Below, piece by piece: positions 1 to 12,100 of a stretch of 64,000 nt of DNA. The notes beneath the pieces were generated by a model. It did not search any database. It saw nothing but the letters and a program-made list of their open reading frames with translations, and was not told where the DNA came from. Position 1 is the stretch's first letter; the number at the start of each line of letters is the position of its first letter. The position numbers were made by a program, and so were the translations under genes. Origin of the DNA: Acholoe squamosa (taxonomy: Eukaryota > Annelida > Polychaeta > Phyllodocida > Polynoidae); the NCBI GenBank assembly GCA_949317995.1, contig OX439046.1:77726934-77790933 (forward strand). The letters are read 5' to 3'.

Positions 1-9
1 AATGAACAT

Positions 10-816
10 ATGGATGACTGGGATGAGCAATGTCATTTTGTGACACATGCTTATAACAGTATGGTACATTCAAGTACAAATTGTACTCCGAATCTCTTAG
101 TATTCGGAGAAGATCTAATAATGCCTGCCGACTTAGTATTTGGAGTCGTAGGGATGGACCCGGAACTACCTTGCCATGTAGTTTTTGTGGAATGTTTAAG
201 AGACAGATTTAAAAAAGCATATGAGTCTGTCCGAATCGATTTGGAGAAAAGTGCCAAATGGCAGAAAGTTGGATATGATACCGATCTAAAGCATCGGAAA
301 TTCCAATCCGGAGATAGAGTTCTCAGACTACATGAACCACTTAGACACATAAAATTAGCATCTAATTGGGATGGTCCCTTCACGGTAACCCAAGTTATCA
401 GTGATTGTACCGTAATAATTAAATCTGACCTTGGTCGACTTTATAAGTCAAATGTGGCCAGACTAAGGAAATGGTCTGGGAGGGAGACCTCCACAGAAAT
501 GTATGGTGAAGGTTCCGGAAAGATCCTGAACCAGAATCGCATAATAGACCAGGTAAAGAACACTACAGTAAAGCGAGGCCTTGGTAGGCCTAAAAAGTGT
601 TCCGAATCAGTGACACCCGCGCCAACACCGATTAAGCGTGGGGGAGTTAAAAAAGTCTCGGCAGGTGAAGACAAAAAGAAGAGGAAAGGTGTCTCTAAGG
701 CTAAGAAACACCTAGAAAAGGCTCTTCAGACTGTCAGGTCCGATAAAGAACTATCCGAGAAGGGGAGATACGTTCGTCGCAGCCCTCGAATTGCCCAGAG
801 GACTGCAGTGACCTAA
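10..816 (+). CDS. Gypsy integrase, C-terminal part
   Basis: This 268-residue frame begins in the distal part of the catalytic core (W-D-E-Q, A-Y-N-S, H-S-S-T-N, the usual end of the Ty3/Gypsy core). It continues through a V-F-G-E-D block into a GPY/F-type module (S-N-W-D-G-P-F, about residues 115-125). The last 110 residues are a Lys/Arg-rich tail with S-P-R-I-A. The enzyme would insert the cDNA copy of the element into the genome. The near-identical stretch at 45904-46407 in the second copy supports the assignment. Part of a fossil element. Confidence 0.85.
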   Translation: MDDWDEQCHFVTHAYNSMVHSSTNCTPNLLVFGEDLIMPADLVFGVVGMDPELPCHVVFVECLRDRFKKAYESVRIDLEKSAKWQKVGYDTDLKHRKFQSGDRVLRLHEPLRHIKLASNWDGPFTVTQVISDCTVIIKSDLGRLYKSNVARLRKWSGRETSTEMYGEGSGKILNQNRIIDQVKNTTVKRGLGRPKKCSESVTPAPTPIKRGGVKKVSAGEDKKKRKGVSKAKKHLEKALQTVRSDKELSEKGRYVRRSPRIAQRTAVT

Positions 817-829
817 CCTGTATACACAA

Positions 830-1324
830 CGGGTGTAATGTTTACATTTAGAAGAACGGATGACAACTGACCCGAAAGGCTTATTTGTCGCCGCCGCATG
901 ATGTACCAATGGGTAGTGGACGGATAATCCGGTGGATTTGCTTAAGCTTTCCATAATCTCCACTTAAATCCCCAGACGAGTCATCAGCGTGAGCGATAAT
1001 TACCTAAAAACAATCAGTTTGTTGATGTTCCGCTTGTAGCACGTGCGTTTCCGCATGACGTCACCGTGTCCAGTCTCGGCTGACCTCTCGTGACCTCGCG
1101 GGATGCGGGGAAATGACGTCACGAAAGCTGGCCTGTCGCCATATTTGTTTTCGGTAACGTCCAAGACGGTCGAGCGCGCTCCCTTCTTGGATTTTACCGG
1201 TCAGCAAAGCCCTCCTCGCTCCTCCAGAGTCTGTCTCCTGGTAGGCAGACTCCGTCTGTGTCGGCCCCGGCGCCGTAAAAGCCGGAAAAAGGAGTATTTT
1301 ACTCCCTTAGGTGATTCCCCGGTC
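830..1324 (+). promoter_or_regulatory. Conserved spacer with paired CRE motifs
   Basis: The spacer between the integrase and the first accessory frame contains two perfect TGACGTCA palindromes (1056-1063 and 1114-1121), a CACGTG-like box just before them, and GCCATATT downstream. The same set with nearly the same spacing occurs in the other copy of this family (46969-46976 and 47028-47035), in an otherwise diverged spacer. This looks like an internal promoter for the accessory frames. That function is inferred, not seen. Confidence 0.5.
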
Positions 1325-2257
1325 ATGGCTGAGGAATCCGTAGCTGCAGCCAAGCTATCCGGTGACCCGGATAAGCTGACTCCGGAAGCTTTGTCACCTG
1401 TTACACAGGAAGAGAGCGAGATGATGTACGTGGAGGAACCCACGGATCGCTCGTTCGAGGAGAAGCTGGCTTCATTTTCACTGAATGAGCCAGAGAAGAT
1501 GTTATCTCCACTCCCACCCGAGGGATCCGGAGGGGCTGCGAGTGCTGAACCCGCAGCAACTGAGTCCGAAACCACCCAAGTTGACGGACCGAAGGATCAG
1601 TGGAAGCCAGCAGTGGCTGACCCGTTCCCAGTAAACTACGATGGTCGCTACCTGTATGTCCACCCGGAACTGCAGGCACAAGTGACCTACGCGGACGGGA
1701 CACCAGTCAGGATGGACCCGAAAGTCAGGATAGCTATCAAGGGCGTCATGGCTCCCGAACAGCTGACCAGGATGCCTCCCGAGTGGCTTCGAGACTGGCC
1801 GTGGTTCCAACGGGGACTTATGGTGGACGCTGGTTTCCGTGAAACCGCGTATGAAGCCAACCGAGCCTTCGAGCTCGGAGCATATCCGAAGCCATATCCG
1901 AAGTCCCTGTGGAATGTCAAGGCTACGAATATCAATTGGGTAGGCTGCGTCTGGGATACCGAAGGACAGACCTACCCACGTCCTTGTGCCACCCGGCCGC
2001 AATACCGGACCACCAAGGAGTTCAGGGAAGCCGCTGCTAACTTCGAACAGTGGGATGACGGTTTTTACATAACCGAGCAAGAATTGGTGGATGTCCAGAA
2101 CAATTCACTAATCGGTTTGGACCGAGCTGCAGCCCTTCGGACGGTTATCGTCCGCCGAATGACTGCCGAACAGGAGGCCCAGGAAGAGGCTAAGAGGGCT
2201 GCGGAAGTACCCGCACCTCCTATCCCCAACCTGAAGCTTTCCACCAGGAGCAGTTAA
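1325..2257 (+). CDS. Accessory frame X of the Gypsy element
   Basis: The frame is open from 1103, but the second copy of the family also begins at M-A-E-E-S-V, so 1325 is the better start (about 310 residues). It has an acidic N-terminal half, then a conserved block (Y-D-G-R-Y-L-Y-V-H-P-E-L, W-L-R-D-W-P-W-F-Q-R-G-L-M-V-D) shared with 47236-47928. No signal peptide, transmembrane helix or envelope-like features are visible. It stands where env stands in retroviruses, but nothing suggests an envelope. Function unknown. Confidence 0.6.
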   Translation: MAEESVAAAKLSGDPDKLTPEALSPVTQEESEMMYVEEPTDRSFEEKLASFSLNEPEKMLSPLPPEGSGGAASAEPAATESETTQVDGPKDQWKPAVADPFPVNYDGRYLYVHPELQAQVTYADGTPVRMDPKVRIAIKGVMAPEQLTRMPPEWLRDWPWFQRGLMVDAGFRETAYEANRAFELGAYPKPYPKSLWNVKATNINWVGCVWDTEGQTYPRPCATRPQYRTTKEFREAAANFEQWDDGFYITEQELVDVQNNSLIGLDRAAALRTVIVRRMTAEQEAQEEAKRAAEVPAPPIPNLKLSTRSS

Positions 2258-2259
2258 AC

Positions 2260-2841
2260 ATGTACCTGCAAATGGGATTGAAGCAGAACACGCCCCCTGC
2301 CTACTGTGTACCATCAGCAGGCGTGTCCGGAAGCCCAAAACCCGGAAGTGGTCCGCAGGCCGCATCGACTCCTCCCAAGGCTGTCGCTGCACCTGCGAAA
2401 CCAAAGGACGCTATTACCATTAAAACCGGTAATGCGGAAATTTGGTTTGAGAAGTCTCGCCAAGGGGAGGCAGATGTCCAGAAGGCCATCTACACCCACT
2501 GGGAGAAGTGTGTCCGTGAGAAGGCCACAGAATTCCATCAGGGACTTCTAAATGACACCCTGTTGTGTATGAAGGAGGTCGCGGATGCTGAAAAGCAGCG
2601 CCTCGAGACCCTCATTCGGGACGACGTTAAGGCCCAGGAGGAGGCTGCCGCAGCTGCCCAAGAAAAGGCAGCTATGGACCTGCACGTGTTGGAGAAACGT
2701 GTAAAGGAGGAGATTACCCGGAATACCAACTTGAACACTAAGTTCATGAGGGTATTCGGAGTCGACCTCGACGAGTGGGACGGCACTCCCGAGTCGGCTC
2801 TAGCTCTTCTTAAGAAGAAGCATGCGAAGAAATCCGTCTAA
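2260..2841 (+). CDS. Accessory frame Z of the Gypsy element, coiled-coil
   Basis: This 193-residue frame follows frame X after 2 bases. It has a low-complexity Pro/Ala/Ser start, the block A-I-T-I-K...W-F-E-K-S-R-Q-G-E-A-D-V, then a long Glu/Lys/Ala heptad-like helix (about residues 85-160), ending in D-E-W-D-G-T-P-E-S-A-L. The same blocks recur in the second copy at 49958-50652. It may be an oligomerising structural or nucleic-acid-associated protein, but I recognise no family. Confidence 0.55.
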   Translation: MYLQMGLKQNTPPAYCVPSAGVSGSPKPGSGPQAASTPPKAVAAPAKPKDAITIKTGNAEIWFEKSRQGEADVQKAIYTHWEKCVREKATEFHQGLLNDTLLCMKEVADAEKQRLETLIRDDVKAQEEAAAAAQEKAAMDLHVLEKRVKEEITRNTNLNTKFMRVFGVDLDEWDGTPESALALLKKKHAKKSV

Positions 2842-2849
2842 GCATGCTA

Positions 2850-4375
2850 CGGGTTATTTTCCATAATTTTTTTTCTCCACCACCAAATAACCAGATATAG
2901 TCTTTGCGGAACCCTACAGGTCTGCGAATGTTTTCTTCATTAGTATATGAACACCTATTGTATGTGTTCCGGGTTCCTCTTATGACCAGCTTATTGTATA
3001 ATTCAGGCTGTATAATCCTTATTGTACCCTGAATAGTCTATTCGGATTTAGAACTTCACTTATGGACAATCCGATAGTAGACTTGCTGCTGTCAGACGTA
3101 TCCGGATGCCAGTTCCAGACTCCTGCTGTTACCTGTGCTAACCACTTACTAGGATGGACTTTACGATTTACCTCTACAAACTCATCTATACTCCCGAATG
3201 GACTTATATCATATGTTACTACTATTTCCGGACCAGCCTATAGTGGACTTTTTCTACTTATGTCAACTAAACCTAAAACGGATTACGATTCTATACAGTT
3301 GACAAAACCGGATCTACAATTCACTTCTACATTCTACACCATTCGGATATACCTATGAACTTTAGCACTTCTAGAGGATTGTGGGTAGCTGCCCCAAATT
3401 CATCTACCGTGTTCACTCTAATAACTATAGACTCTAGCACGTCCATCCCGTGGTTAGCTGACCACACCTATCATCTAGCATCCGGAGGGCTACAGCAGAA
3501 GACTCCAGCAGCATCTATCATCTTTTCTAAATTGTACATGTTATCATATGTCTATTTTTCTATAATGTTATTTGTATGTGCATATCCACTACACTGGTTA
3601 CAACTTACTATATATTGTGATACGGGTATATATATATATATATATTGGTACGGATCTCAAATTACTGTTAATATTTATAATATAAGATCCGGTAAACTAC
3701 ACCAGAACTTACTTATTATTGTCCTGCGAGACATGTTGTATCATAAATATATTATTCTGGTGTTATAAAGGTTATTTGGTACACGGTGATATCATATATA
3801 TCATTATATTCATTACTACACCGTGATTTTTTCTTTTCAAGTGTATAATACAAATGGTTCTATACGTACTACTCGCGGGATCCATATGGTTATGTCATAC
3901 CATGATGTTACAAGATTATATGTCATTAGATAGTGTAGTTACTCTAACAGTCTTTTTCAAGACTATATAATCAAATGTAGTATTAATAACTACAAACGCA
4001 TATGAATGTTATTACATGATGTATTTAATGTTAACAGTTCCGTTACACATAACTGTTACTATCACATGTATACGAATTATGATACTTATCTTATTAATTA
4101 TACCGTACACATGATATGTTATCCAATGGTATAATAAGCTAATTAACAGTTCCGATACATATAACTGTTATTCATTTAAGTAATTCGTATCATATTCGAA
4201 CATTCAATTTGCCATTATGTAACTACATACACTATCGAATATACGTATATGACATTCAAATCATATTTAACCTGGTGTTAATGTTATATCTATGGTTGTA
4301 CCTCTATTACTTATGGTTTAGACATATAGATATGTTATCCTAGTAATATTACTATAACTATAACACCCTGCTAAA
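2850..4375. other. AT-rich non-coding 3' region of the Gypsy element
   Basis: About 1.5 kb of AT-rich sequence lies between the last accessory frame and the 3' LTR. Short phrases such as GGTTAGCTGACCA-type words and a lone TA microsatellite (about 3629-3644) are shared in style with the corresponding part of the second copy (50.65-51.88 kb). Two short open frames (3062-3358 and 3355-3768) have no recognisable composition and are not called as genes. Confidence 0.5.
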
Positions 4376-4766
4376 TGTCTGGGGGAGTGGTGTAGAGGTA
4401 CGCATTGTCTAACCATAGAAGTTGGGTACCGTCTGACGTGGCGGGTGAGTCGAGTCGTCGGACGTTCCTCAGGTTCCGGATAGGTGGCAGCACCGATCCG
4501 GGTCTGTGGGGACATCTGACGACGAACACCTGGGTCCTAATATAAAGCCCAGGGCTCAGTCGCTACGTCAGAGGCCCTTCTGGCCTCCGCACCATGTAGA
4601 CCATTATCCATCAATATTAGCTGCCTCTTCTATACCATCCGGCAGCCGTGAGTGTACACTAAGAAATAAACTAACCGTTGGCATACACTTGAAATACTGT
4701 CTTACTCTTTCTTTCCGAATCGTAAGACCCGAACCCCCCAGGTCCGTAAGGCCACAAACCCTTACA
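4376..4766 (+). repeat. 3' LTR of the first Gypsy copy
   Basis: Begins TGTCTGGGGGAG and ends TTACA, giving the TG...CA ends expected of an LTR, about 391 bp. It contains a TATA-like ATATAAAG near 4540, followed by a CA-rich region and an AATAAA at about 4666. It aligns along its length with 51880-52232 and with 44071-44333. Those alignments define the ends. Confidence 0.7.
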
Positions 4767-5131
4767 CTATGTTGGCATATAGAAATTCACAGAATATATA
4801 TATCCTCGAGAAAAATGATATAGAATATAAATACAACTATACAGCTTTTGCTGTAGGGTGAGTCTGCTCCACAATTTGATTAATAAGGAATTATTTAAGT
4901 GTCTTTGTAAATGAATGTAAGATGTTGTCTTGGATTCCAATGTCAAAGTTCTTAATATGGGCTTATATATATCTTACTTCTTGTGTATGGAATGTCTCCT
5001 GTGTATAGTTCATGTATATGTATATGTATTAAGGTCGTGTCCAGACTAGATACTGGAATGTTTATTGGCTCTGGTGGTTACTGGAAAATTATAGTGTATG
5101 GAAACTGCTCGTAAATTTAGGACCTCGTTTC

Positions 5132-6365
5132 CTAAATGTCACACCAAAGTTCATATGGTTTGACAGCAGTTTGCTCTGCATGTGAAATGTCCTCCAGACC
5201 GTTGATATATGAGTAAGTCACTCCAGGCCAACAGTCAAAGTCACGGCAGATAGCGTCAGGTTTGTATGTAGAGGTAGCAGACTCAGCATTGTAGTTAATG
5301 CTCCCTACAGCAGGTGGCGCCACGAGACGGTGGGTGGCGGCAAGCACTGAGGTTGTGATGGTGTTCCAGAGGTTAGGTTTAGAATTGAACAAGGATTACA
5401 CATGGATATATGTTGTGATGTGCATACACAATGTCGGTTTTACAAATACAATACAATTTGTCAAACATACAATTTTTTATAATAATAATACATTTTACAG
5501 ATGCAGGTTCTGTTGAGATCATGTATAATACGAGACAATATTATCTTTGGAGCTTATAACAAGACAAAAATGATTTACATTTTACAACCTAACTAGAGTG
5601 AAATGTTAAGACAAAAGATCATTGATTTATAAATTCATATTAAATCAATATGTTAAAGATAGTTTGCCAATAGATGATATAATCTTAGACTCTAATATCT
5701 TAAAGCTAATCACACATAATTTCAATTTAAATGTATACATGACTTGGCTAGGTAATATTCTTATCCTAAGTGGTTAGAACTTAAGGATATACATCCTACT
5801 ATTAAGGTTAGTTTGAAATTCAAGGGGGTGTTGGCGTTGAATCTTATACTTAATGCTTAAGTTCATGTTAGTACAATATCTATATATATGCTGTGTAAAA
5901 TTTTGTATTATAACAAAATATGCATTATGTCTATATTTTGTACAATACCAACCGCAGCTCATAGCTTGATACCTCTTGGAGTGTTGAGGGCATGAGGGCA
6001 TCGCACTTCAGCATTTGGGTATGGCCATGAGCATCGCTCATGCTCATCGATGCCTCATACACTCCTGAGTGTATGGCCACCCGCACCAGTGCACTATATC
6101 CCTTAGGGATGCGGAAGCTGGAGGGGAAGGCGATGGTATGCAGCTGGCTGTTTACAGCATATTCAAAAATACTGGCGTCCGTCCATGTCACCTCAATTTT
6201 CTGGGACATGAACCTAGGTGCTCAAACTGTCAGCGAGATGTCTGTGATGTTGTGGTAGACAGGGCAGACGCAGAAAGCATAAGTGACACCAGCGTAGGTG
6301 AACTTAAGGTGCACCTGGGTGTTGGCCACACCAATGATGTGGTATTTCCCAGACCTGCATCGTAG
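5132..6365 (-). other. Minus-strand coding-like scraps, unknown
   Basis: Two minus-strand frames (6209-5931 and 5392-5132) and a third short stretch at about 6365-6225 have protein-like composition. The first reads M-S-Q-K-I-E-V-T-W and has beta-rich text; the second contains F-D-C-W-P-G-V-T-Y. They lie in the same direction within 1.2 kb, so they may be pieces of one decayed gene or of an unrecognised element. I recognise no family and see no clear splice borders. Low confidence that any is functional. Confidence 0.25.
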
Positions 6366-6739
6366 CACACACTTAATCACCTCATACATTGTGACGGCAC
6401 AGTGAGAAGCACATATAGTCCAAAGTTGGGTTGAACATCAATGATCCATCATAGGCATTGTCTATGATTGTATCAGTGAAGGTTGAGTTGAGTTTAGAGG
6501 TGGCAATATAGGGTCATTGTCAGGTTGGCTGACAACACCTTTCTAAACCCTAGTAGTAGGGTGAACAAGCCATTTAGTCTGTAAAGCAAATAAAAGAAAA
6601 TGCCAAAGGATATAATGCTTAGAATTGTGCTAGCAATGTTTGGACCATTATCATGTTGTTATATAGCCAATTCCTTAACTATAGCCATCCTTACATTAAT
6701 ACATATTATTCATCACTATAAACCAATATTATAATGTAT

Positions 6740-9110
6740 TACATGTAGGACCGCTATATGTTACCGCCTGTACCACATGCTAGTTACATACGCCACCACT
6801 AGGGTTGCCCTGTGTACCCAGGTTATATACACGCTGAATCCTGTGGACTCACAGACCACCTTGTGCTATGACTGTATACACATCACCACCTAAGACTCTG
6901 TACAATATACAGTAATAAACATCATCCTTACTGCCAACTGATATGAGGTCTTGTGCTATGGATCACTCATATGTCATACCTATTTACAGACTATCAGGAT
7001 ATGACATGTGGTGGAGGACATAGGTCCTTTTTTGAAAGGTGCACTCTCAAAGACCATTGAGTATAAATCAGTTGTGAAAATGCAGTATTGGTAAGTAACT
7101 GACATTAATTCAGTTGCTTGGCAGCGCAGGCATTTCCATTGCCATTTGTAACATCGTTTTTCTCATTTTGTAAACTGTATATAAATGAGTAAGAAAACAG
7201 AGCAAGACATCAAAGATCCAGAATATTTGAAGAAACTCCTCAGTTACCAGAAGAAGTTGCCCAAGGAGGAAGCAGAGGGACTGGAGTGTCTTCCAGCGAT
7301 CGCCCACTCTACACCCAAAGGTTTCAGCATGTCACCTAAGCTACCAGCGGCATGTAGCACACCAGCAGCAGATGCATCAGCTATACTACCATTACAGCTA
7401 AGCGACGATGAACTATCAGAACATTCTTTAGAAGATACACTAACTGGCACAGCATTTTCATTTGTCAGTTTTAACAATTAAACTGTGAAAATGGGTGAAC
7501 CAAAGACCTTAGAGGATGCAATGGCCAAGTTAACCAAATGTAACGGTTATCATGGTCAAGCAACCACCGAGGCAGCTCAATTTCTTGAAGGCGAAAAGAA
7601 ACTGAACAGAATAATGAGAAACATAGAAAAGATGTCCAAGCGTTCGAGCATGAAGTTAATGCGTTGTTAGCAAATCCAAAACCTGAAGATGTAGGGGCAT
7701 CCATAAGAAAATTGACTGATGATTTCGAATTCTTAAGATTGACATGGAAGGAACCCAAACAGATAAGTCATTCACTGACTTCATTAGCTTCAAACAGTCT
7801 AAGTAACACTGACTATAATAGACATAGGGATGCCATAAATAAGCTAGGGAAGGGGCCAGAGCCGTTTTAGAAAGCCACCATCTTAAGGTCTTCAGAAGAG
7901 CTCATGGAGGAATACACTGTGTATGCCCATGAAATCCACCCAGATCAAAAGTATTGCTTCTCAGGGCTGCCTAAATTCCTTAAAGGGGAAGCCAAGGTAT
8001 TTTATGATGCCTATGAAGCATCACACCTGGCCCCTAGAAGCATTATGAAATAGATGATCGCCTTTATTAATGAGTTTGACACTATCTCAGTTGAAGAGCT
8101 TTAAAGGTTTTCTCTAATATGAGAAGATTGATGAATAAAGAGAACATTCCTGAACCTCTAAAAATCAAATGTTTCACTAGCAATCTACTAGAGGAATGAA
8201 GAAATCCAGTGTTAAGTGCTAGATGTAAGATCTTATCCCAAGCTATTGATAAGGCTAAAGAAGAGGAATCAAGATTATTATCCATGACAATCTTCAATAA
8301 CAAAAAGTATGATGAAATTGATGTCATGAAAACAAATCACGCCAAGGTTATGGCTCGCCTGAGTGCCCTACAAGACAAGCCAGAAAGAAGATAAGTACAG
8401 ATCTAGGGACCATTATAGTTCCAGGCATAAGCCAGAAAGAAGGGTGATTTTCACCAAGAAAAGTACAGATCTAGGGACCATTATAGTTCCAGGGATAGAG
8501 ATAGATTTTCAAGCAGAGATCACAGATATGACTCTTATAAAAGATCTAAATCACCTAATGACAGCGTATCTAAGCATTCCTACAACAGTTACCGCAGTTC
8601 TTCTAATAATTCCCAGTGCAGAAGGAGTGGTTCCAGATCGCCACATGGAAATGGCAGGAATTACAACAGGAACCATTCAAAGGATGTATATTATAGTAAA
8701 CGCGCCAATTCAAATGATTGCCACCATAACAGCTGTGGCAATAGCTATGGCAGTTCCCATCGCCATAGCAATGACACATCATCATCTCATGATAGAGACT
8801 ACAGAAGGGATGATTCTCATTGTAGCTACTCTAAGAAGAACGATCATTTAAACAAGTTAAGTCTTAGGGTGGATACAGGCCCTCTAGACTCAACAGTATT
8901 AATACTGGAAATGAGATCAATGATCTTTTAACTTGTGAGCTAGAAAATGGAGCATTAAATGTTAATATATGTAAATACAGAATTCCAGCATTAGTTGACA
9001 CTGGCACATCAATTTTGTCGGGTTGAGACATCCTTTTTAATATGATGATTCTCGATGACATTGATGAAAAAATAACTCAAGAACCCATAGATACAGTTTA
9101 TATCTTTATT
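6740..9110 (+). mobile_element. LTR retrotransposon fossil A (gag/protease piece)
   Basis: An LTR-like stretch (about 6740-7060, with AATAAA near 6912) is followed by gag-like frames starting at 7185, an Arg/Ser/His-rich region at about 8390-8850, and a retropepsin-like active-site phrase V-D-T-G-T-S near 8990. The gag N-terminal part ends S-F-V-S-F-N, after a block L-Q-L-S-D...S...D-T. The minus-strand fossil B at 35.7-39.2 kb has the same block. No reverse transcriptase or integrase is seen. It is heavily broken (several breaks) and old. Probably Gypsy-like. Confidence 0.65.
7185..7481 (+). pseudogene. gag N-terminal piece of fossil A
   Basis: An open stretch of 98 residues starts with M-S-K-K-T-E, carries K-K-L-P-K-E and ends in T-A-F-S-F-V-S-F-N. 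The equivalent piece of fossil B (38744-38424) shows the related L-Q-L-S-D-T-E-S-S-D and S-L-F-V-S-F-N. Short gag-like frames follow at 7485-7870. Part of a dead element. Confidence 0.5.
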
Positions 9111-12100
9111 GCATAGGCTTAACAATTGATGTTTCATGGTGAACAATACTTCTCGCTTGGCTAATACTCAACTTACAATATAATGAATAAGTCCTTCCGT
9201 GTTGTGATGATGATATTCATCGTGCACTCCGATATTACCATAGGAAGTCTATGGTTCCAGGCACATGGCTATAGATGCTGTTGTATATCGGAAGGTGGCG
9301 CTGCACAACCTGCGTCTGAGCCGGGCGACCGTCAGGGCTGCTACTGATTCTACTAATAGGGATATGGGTATCCTGTCCCATGGTCTTGCTAGGTCTGGTT
9401 CATACTGGAATGAACCGGTCTATGGGCCTCACTATGGGATAACCCTGCATGATGGTTATCATGCATAGTGGTTATCCTGTACAATGGATATCCTGCCTAA
9501 TGGTTGTCCTTCGTATGATTCTTATATGCATTCTGGACTATTAGTGGTATGGTTTACGTATAGTTGTTTTAGTGGGCCTAATTGTATAGAAAAGTGAAAT
9601 ATGGGTGGTTAATAGGTGGAGTTGATAACTATATAGAGATTACTATAAAGTGAGATTTATAATGAATTTAATGTATGTATTATGCTGACACAATTCCCCT
9701 CTTCGGTTCAAAGTCTCCTGACTTTGTAAACACGGAGTGCAATGTTTTAAAATATAATCATTTTAAAGTATAAAACAAAACAAGGGACTTTGAATAAGTC
9801 TCTTAGCCAAGTGTTATGGGATGTATTGATACCATGTCATCAAACACAGAGGTGGCCAATGGCGCGACAAGTCCCATTATGTGGGTTGTTGAATAATCGC
9901 CTTATGCACCATGTCATTTAATTACCAATTGATAGCATTTGTATGGTTGTAATGAACGTTGGTCCTCTGCGTAGGTTTGTTTTATGAGACTATATGACAC
10001 CTCTAAAAAGTCTACTTGAGAATAAATACAACCAATGAGCGTTACAACTTGGGCTAATTTTAACCCTATATGATGGGTTGCCCATTATTTTAGTTTCAGC
10101 AAGGGAAACATTTTATTTGTCATCAATAATGGCATTTGGCTTTGTAGGTGTTACACATACGTTGGTATCCCGAATGGTCCTCAACGGGTCAGTAAAAGTC
10201 AGTGTAAGTGCTGTCAGTTCTGTTGGGTTAGTCGTGCCTGTCATTGGGCACTGGTGCAGATAGTCTGCAGTACATACAACTGGTTTAATCGGTAGTCTAG
10301 TTACTTAGGTATTCAAATCATACATGTGTGCACACAACATTGGCGGTGAGGAGAAAGGTCTCCGGTCATTTTTCAATTGATCTCTTGCCATATCGGTTCT
10401 TGCTCCCATGCATGTATGTGATATAAATTAACTGAATAAAAATAGGGTAGTGAGGAGAAGTCAATTCTCCGGTCAGATGGTTGCTGATCTCTTGCTGTCT
10501 CGAACAGACGTGTTTGTGTATTGAAGGAGAAATCTAAGTATCCGATCAGTTAACTGCTGATTTCTTGCTGTCCCTTAATATCCAGTGATTCAAAAATCTC
10601 TGTTCTTACCTGAGCTACTTTCTAAGTGTGACACAAAGAAATTCCCCTCCTCAGGGTTATTCTGTTTAATTTTGAAGTCTCTTAGTGCTGTCTCAATACC
10701 ATGGTTTCTATATCTAGTACACAGAGGTCTCACTGTGGAAGTCATCCTTATTTCTCTTTAGAAAAATATGCCGAGAGACGGGTGTGTCATTTTAGGTCTG
10801 TGACAATGTTGTTGTCTCTGCACGTTACTTACCCATTGCTATTTTTTATATTCTAAATAGTAATTAATTTGTTCGCCCTTACCAGGTTGGAGACGGGGAT
10901 ATCTTGTTAGGACACACCAGGATCATAGTACAAGAGTCTGATTTTAGTCTGTACTAAGATTCTGATACCATGCACAGTCTTAGGATGTACTGGGATCTTA
11001 GTACACTTGTGTGTGCACTGGACCATGACACTCACCTCTGCAGGTGTATGGGCCAATCAGAGCCTTGGTCACTGGACCATGACACCTACCGGTGCATACA
11101 TTATTGGGGTCAAAGGTGGGATGGTGAAACCACTCCACTATTTTGTACTTACATTTACATTAAACGATACATTTACTCCCTTATCAAACAACAATTGGGT
11201 AAAATGAAAACGTCATTTTGTAGGCATTTATCTATTCTTTAATCTTGTGGGTTCATGTTTATTAGCAAATTTAACAAAAAATTAGCAAATAGATTTTACT
11301 ATACCAGGATTAAGGGGAAATTTATACATATAGCCATTTCTCAGAGAATATTCTGATTTTAGTTCTGTAAAAAAGTGCATATATAAAATATAGTCCCCAT
11401 GTACTTCAGGTGACTTTAGAATTAAGTATTTTGATGAAGAAGTTAGAGAAATTTGATGATAAAACAGTGTTCTTAGTACACACCATGATCCAGGGACTAT
11501 CATTCAATCTTAGGGCGTACTAAGAAACAGGTTAGTCCTGAACCTGCTTACAGTTTGCCTGTCTACAAATGGTGGTTTACCACAAACTGGGTGGATTAAC
11601 AGTCAGCACATAGTAGTCTGAAGTAGGTATCCATATATTTCTCCACTGACCCATTGGGTCCTGTATTTAAAGGATGGGTAGGAATATTTTCCAGTAGTGT
11701 ACAACGCTGTGAAGGGTGTCCCTAAGAGTCGAGTAGTAATCTATGTACGATCTGGGTATCACCATGTCATTGGTTCTTTGCTGTGGAAAAGACTTTCTCG
11801 TTCGGTCTTTCTGCTAGTGTGGGGTTTAAAATGGCTTGCAAAAAACAGTCCATTTATCTAGCTATTGATGATTTTAATAACAGTGGTCATTAAGTATTCC
11901 GGTCGCGTCTTTCATATTCTCATAATCATTCCTCATTGTCATTATTTATGACTACCTGTTCTGACAAGTTACTTACTAGCTTTGTTGTTCTCATAACAAG
12001 CAATAGTCCCATTTGTCCGCATCTATTCCATTGCCAATGGATGAGTTGGTTATTGGACGATGGTAGGTGGGAGCAGTATGCCGGTACCGAGTTATTTAGA

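Larger units (their letters stand above)
1..4766 (+). mobile_element. Ty3/Gypsy LTR retrotransposon fossil, 3' part
   Basis: The window opens inside the integrase of an LTR element. Then come a long spacer, two accessory frames downstream of pol, about 1.5 kb of AT-rich non-coding DNA, and a 3' LTR. The integrase tail has a W-D-G-P-F (GPY/F-type) module, which places it in Ty3/Gypsy. A second copy with the same layout lies at about 44.07-52.23 kb. The 5' part lies outside the window. The visible part looks only lightly broken and is better kept than the second copy. Family assignment rests on motif reading only. Confidence 0.8.

Noticed and set aside
1325-2841. Accessory frames as an envelope gene
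   Set aside because: No signal peptide, transmembrane helix, furin-like site or Cys pattern of an envelope protein is visible.
8363-8851. 162-residue plus-strand frame
   Set aside because: It runs over the Arg/Ser-rich gag tail of fossil A in another phase. Ile/Thr/Met-rich text is a shadow of that region.
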